The position numbers were made by a program, and so were the translations under genes. This document shows, piece by piece, positions 63,650 to 64,000 of a stretch of 64,000 bases of DNA (position 1 is the first letter of the stretch; each line of letters begins with the position of its first letter). The notes beneath the pieces are model-generated. The model was not told the DNA's origin and did not search any database. It worked only from the letters and a program-made list of their open reading frames with translations. Source of the DNA: Silurus meridionalis (taxonomy: Eukaryota > Chordata > Actinopteri > Siluriformes > Siluridae). Location: assembly GCF_014805685.1 (NCBI RefSeq), contig NC_060911.1, positions 7,415,712 to 7,479,711 on the forward strand, read 5' to 3'.

Positions 63650-63905
63650 TTCTTGTTTCACCTCAATCAGCACCGCTATTTAAGTTCAAGTTTTGCCATG
63701 CCAGTGATCCCATGTCAGATCCCAGGTCGGATCCCATGTCAGATCTTATGTCAGATCTGAACACTTGCCTTCATCTTGTTCCTGTTTCCTAGACTTGTTT
63801 TTAGCTTTTAATTTTTGTCCCTTGTGTTTAAACTTTTTTTCTCCTTCACTTCTTAGCAATAAAAGTCTGCACTTGCACCCGCCTTTGCCTGTATTGCATG
63901 ACTAA
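63650..63905 (+). mobile_element. possible LTR or other repeat 3' end (uncertain)
   Basis: CTTGTTCCTGTTTCCTAGAC, then AATAAAAGTCTGCACTTGCA and CCCGCCTTTGCCTG recall the end of a common fish repeat (a polyadenylation signal followed by CCTGCACTTGCATCC). LTR retrotransposon LTRs have such an AATAAA plus T/C-rich layout. No TG...CA boundaries or internal region could be established in this window. Confidence 0.35.
63706..63757. repeat. 12-bp tandem repeat, four units
   Basis: GATCCCATGTCA, GATCCCAGGTCG, GATCCCATGTCA and GATCTTATGTCA follow each other, then GATCTG. Units differ at one to two positions. Confidence 0.9.
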
Positions 63906-64000
63906 AGCATATGGCGAAACTTTTAGAAGCATATACTCTACATCGATCCCCAAACATTTTAGCTTGCCATCATTTTGTGTTTGGATAATTGTCAGTCAAT

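Overview
The window looks like intergenic or deep-intronic DNA of a ray-finned fish (teleost). It is AT-rich, has very long (TA)n, (CT)n, (GT)n and (TATC)n arrays, and is full of dead Tc1-like, mariner-like and hAT-type elements, tRNA-derived SINEs and a LINE 3' end, all of the kinds familiar from teleost genomes. An otophysan such as a catfish is possible but not proven. I found no host protein-coding gene. The open frames are simple-repeat read-through, transposase or reverse-transcriptase remnants, or short frames expected by chance. The only host-exon candidate is an 18-nt microexon-like segment at 13150-13167, held at low confidence.

Layout: 1-1770 holds GT and TA microsatellites and a Tc1-like element (796-1770) with its middle deleted and its right end lost. 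3141-3398 is a complete tRNA-Glu-derived SINE with 17-bp target-site duplications, followed by a near-perfect 33-bp inverted repeat (3556-3647). 5800-6747 is a non-autonomous hAT-type element with a perfect 8-bp duplication. 7.2-18.9 kb is mostly quiet, with one SINE (11683-11851). 18928-20930 is a three-level nest: a mariner-like MITE inside a hAT inside a Tc1. 22.5-24.9 kb has an older repeat fragment and a mariner-like element. 26514-27557 is another dead Tc1. 28112-29345 is a hAT copy interrupted by a LINE 3' end, with an inverted end piece. 31-36 kb has a diverged repeat pair, stray transposon ends, large microsatellites and a second SINE copy. 40757-41300 is a degenerate minisatellite and 42207-42687 a small hAT-type element. 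44270-45769 holds two Tc1 remnants side by side. 46-55 kb is mostly quiet.

The most unusual part is 55850-62448. A Tc1-like element was interrupted by a 5366-bp hAT-type insertion (56079-61444) whose 8-bp duplication is perfect. Inside the insertion are a SINE fragment, three tRNA-like segments on the plus strand, and about 16 tRNA-like modules on the minus strand spaced about 182-201 bp apart where regular. Part of this array has been duplicated in tandem as a 1281-bp unit whose copies are almost identical.

No gene network can be described. What can be read is an insertion history: Tc1 elements are the oldest layer, hAT-type elements jumped into them, and mariner-like, LINE and SINE copies entered later. 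The tRNA-Glu SINE ends with the same 3' tail as the LINE at 28272-28845, so the window holds both a likely parasite and a relative of its likely helper. Family names rest on recognition of sequence from memory, not on any database search.
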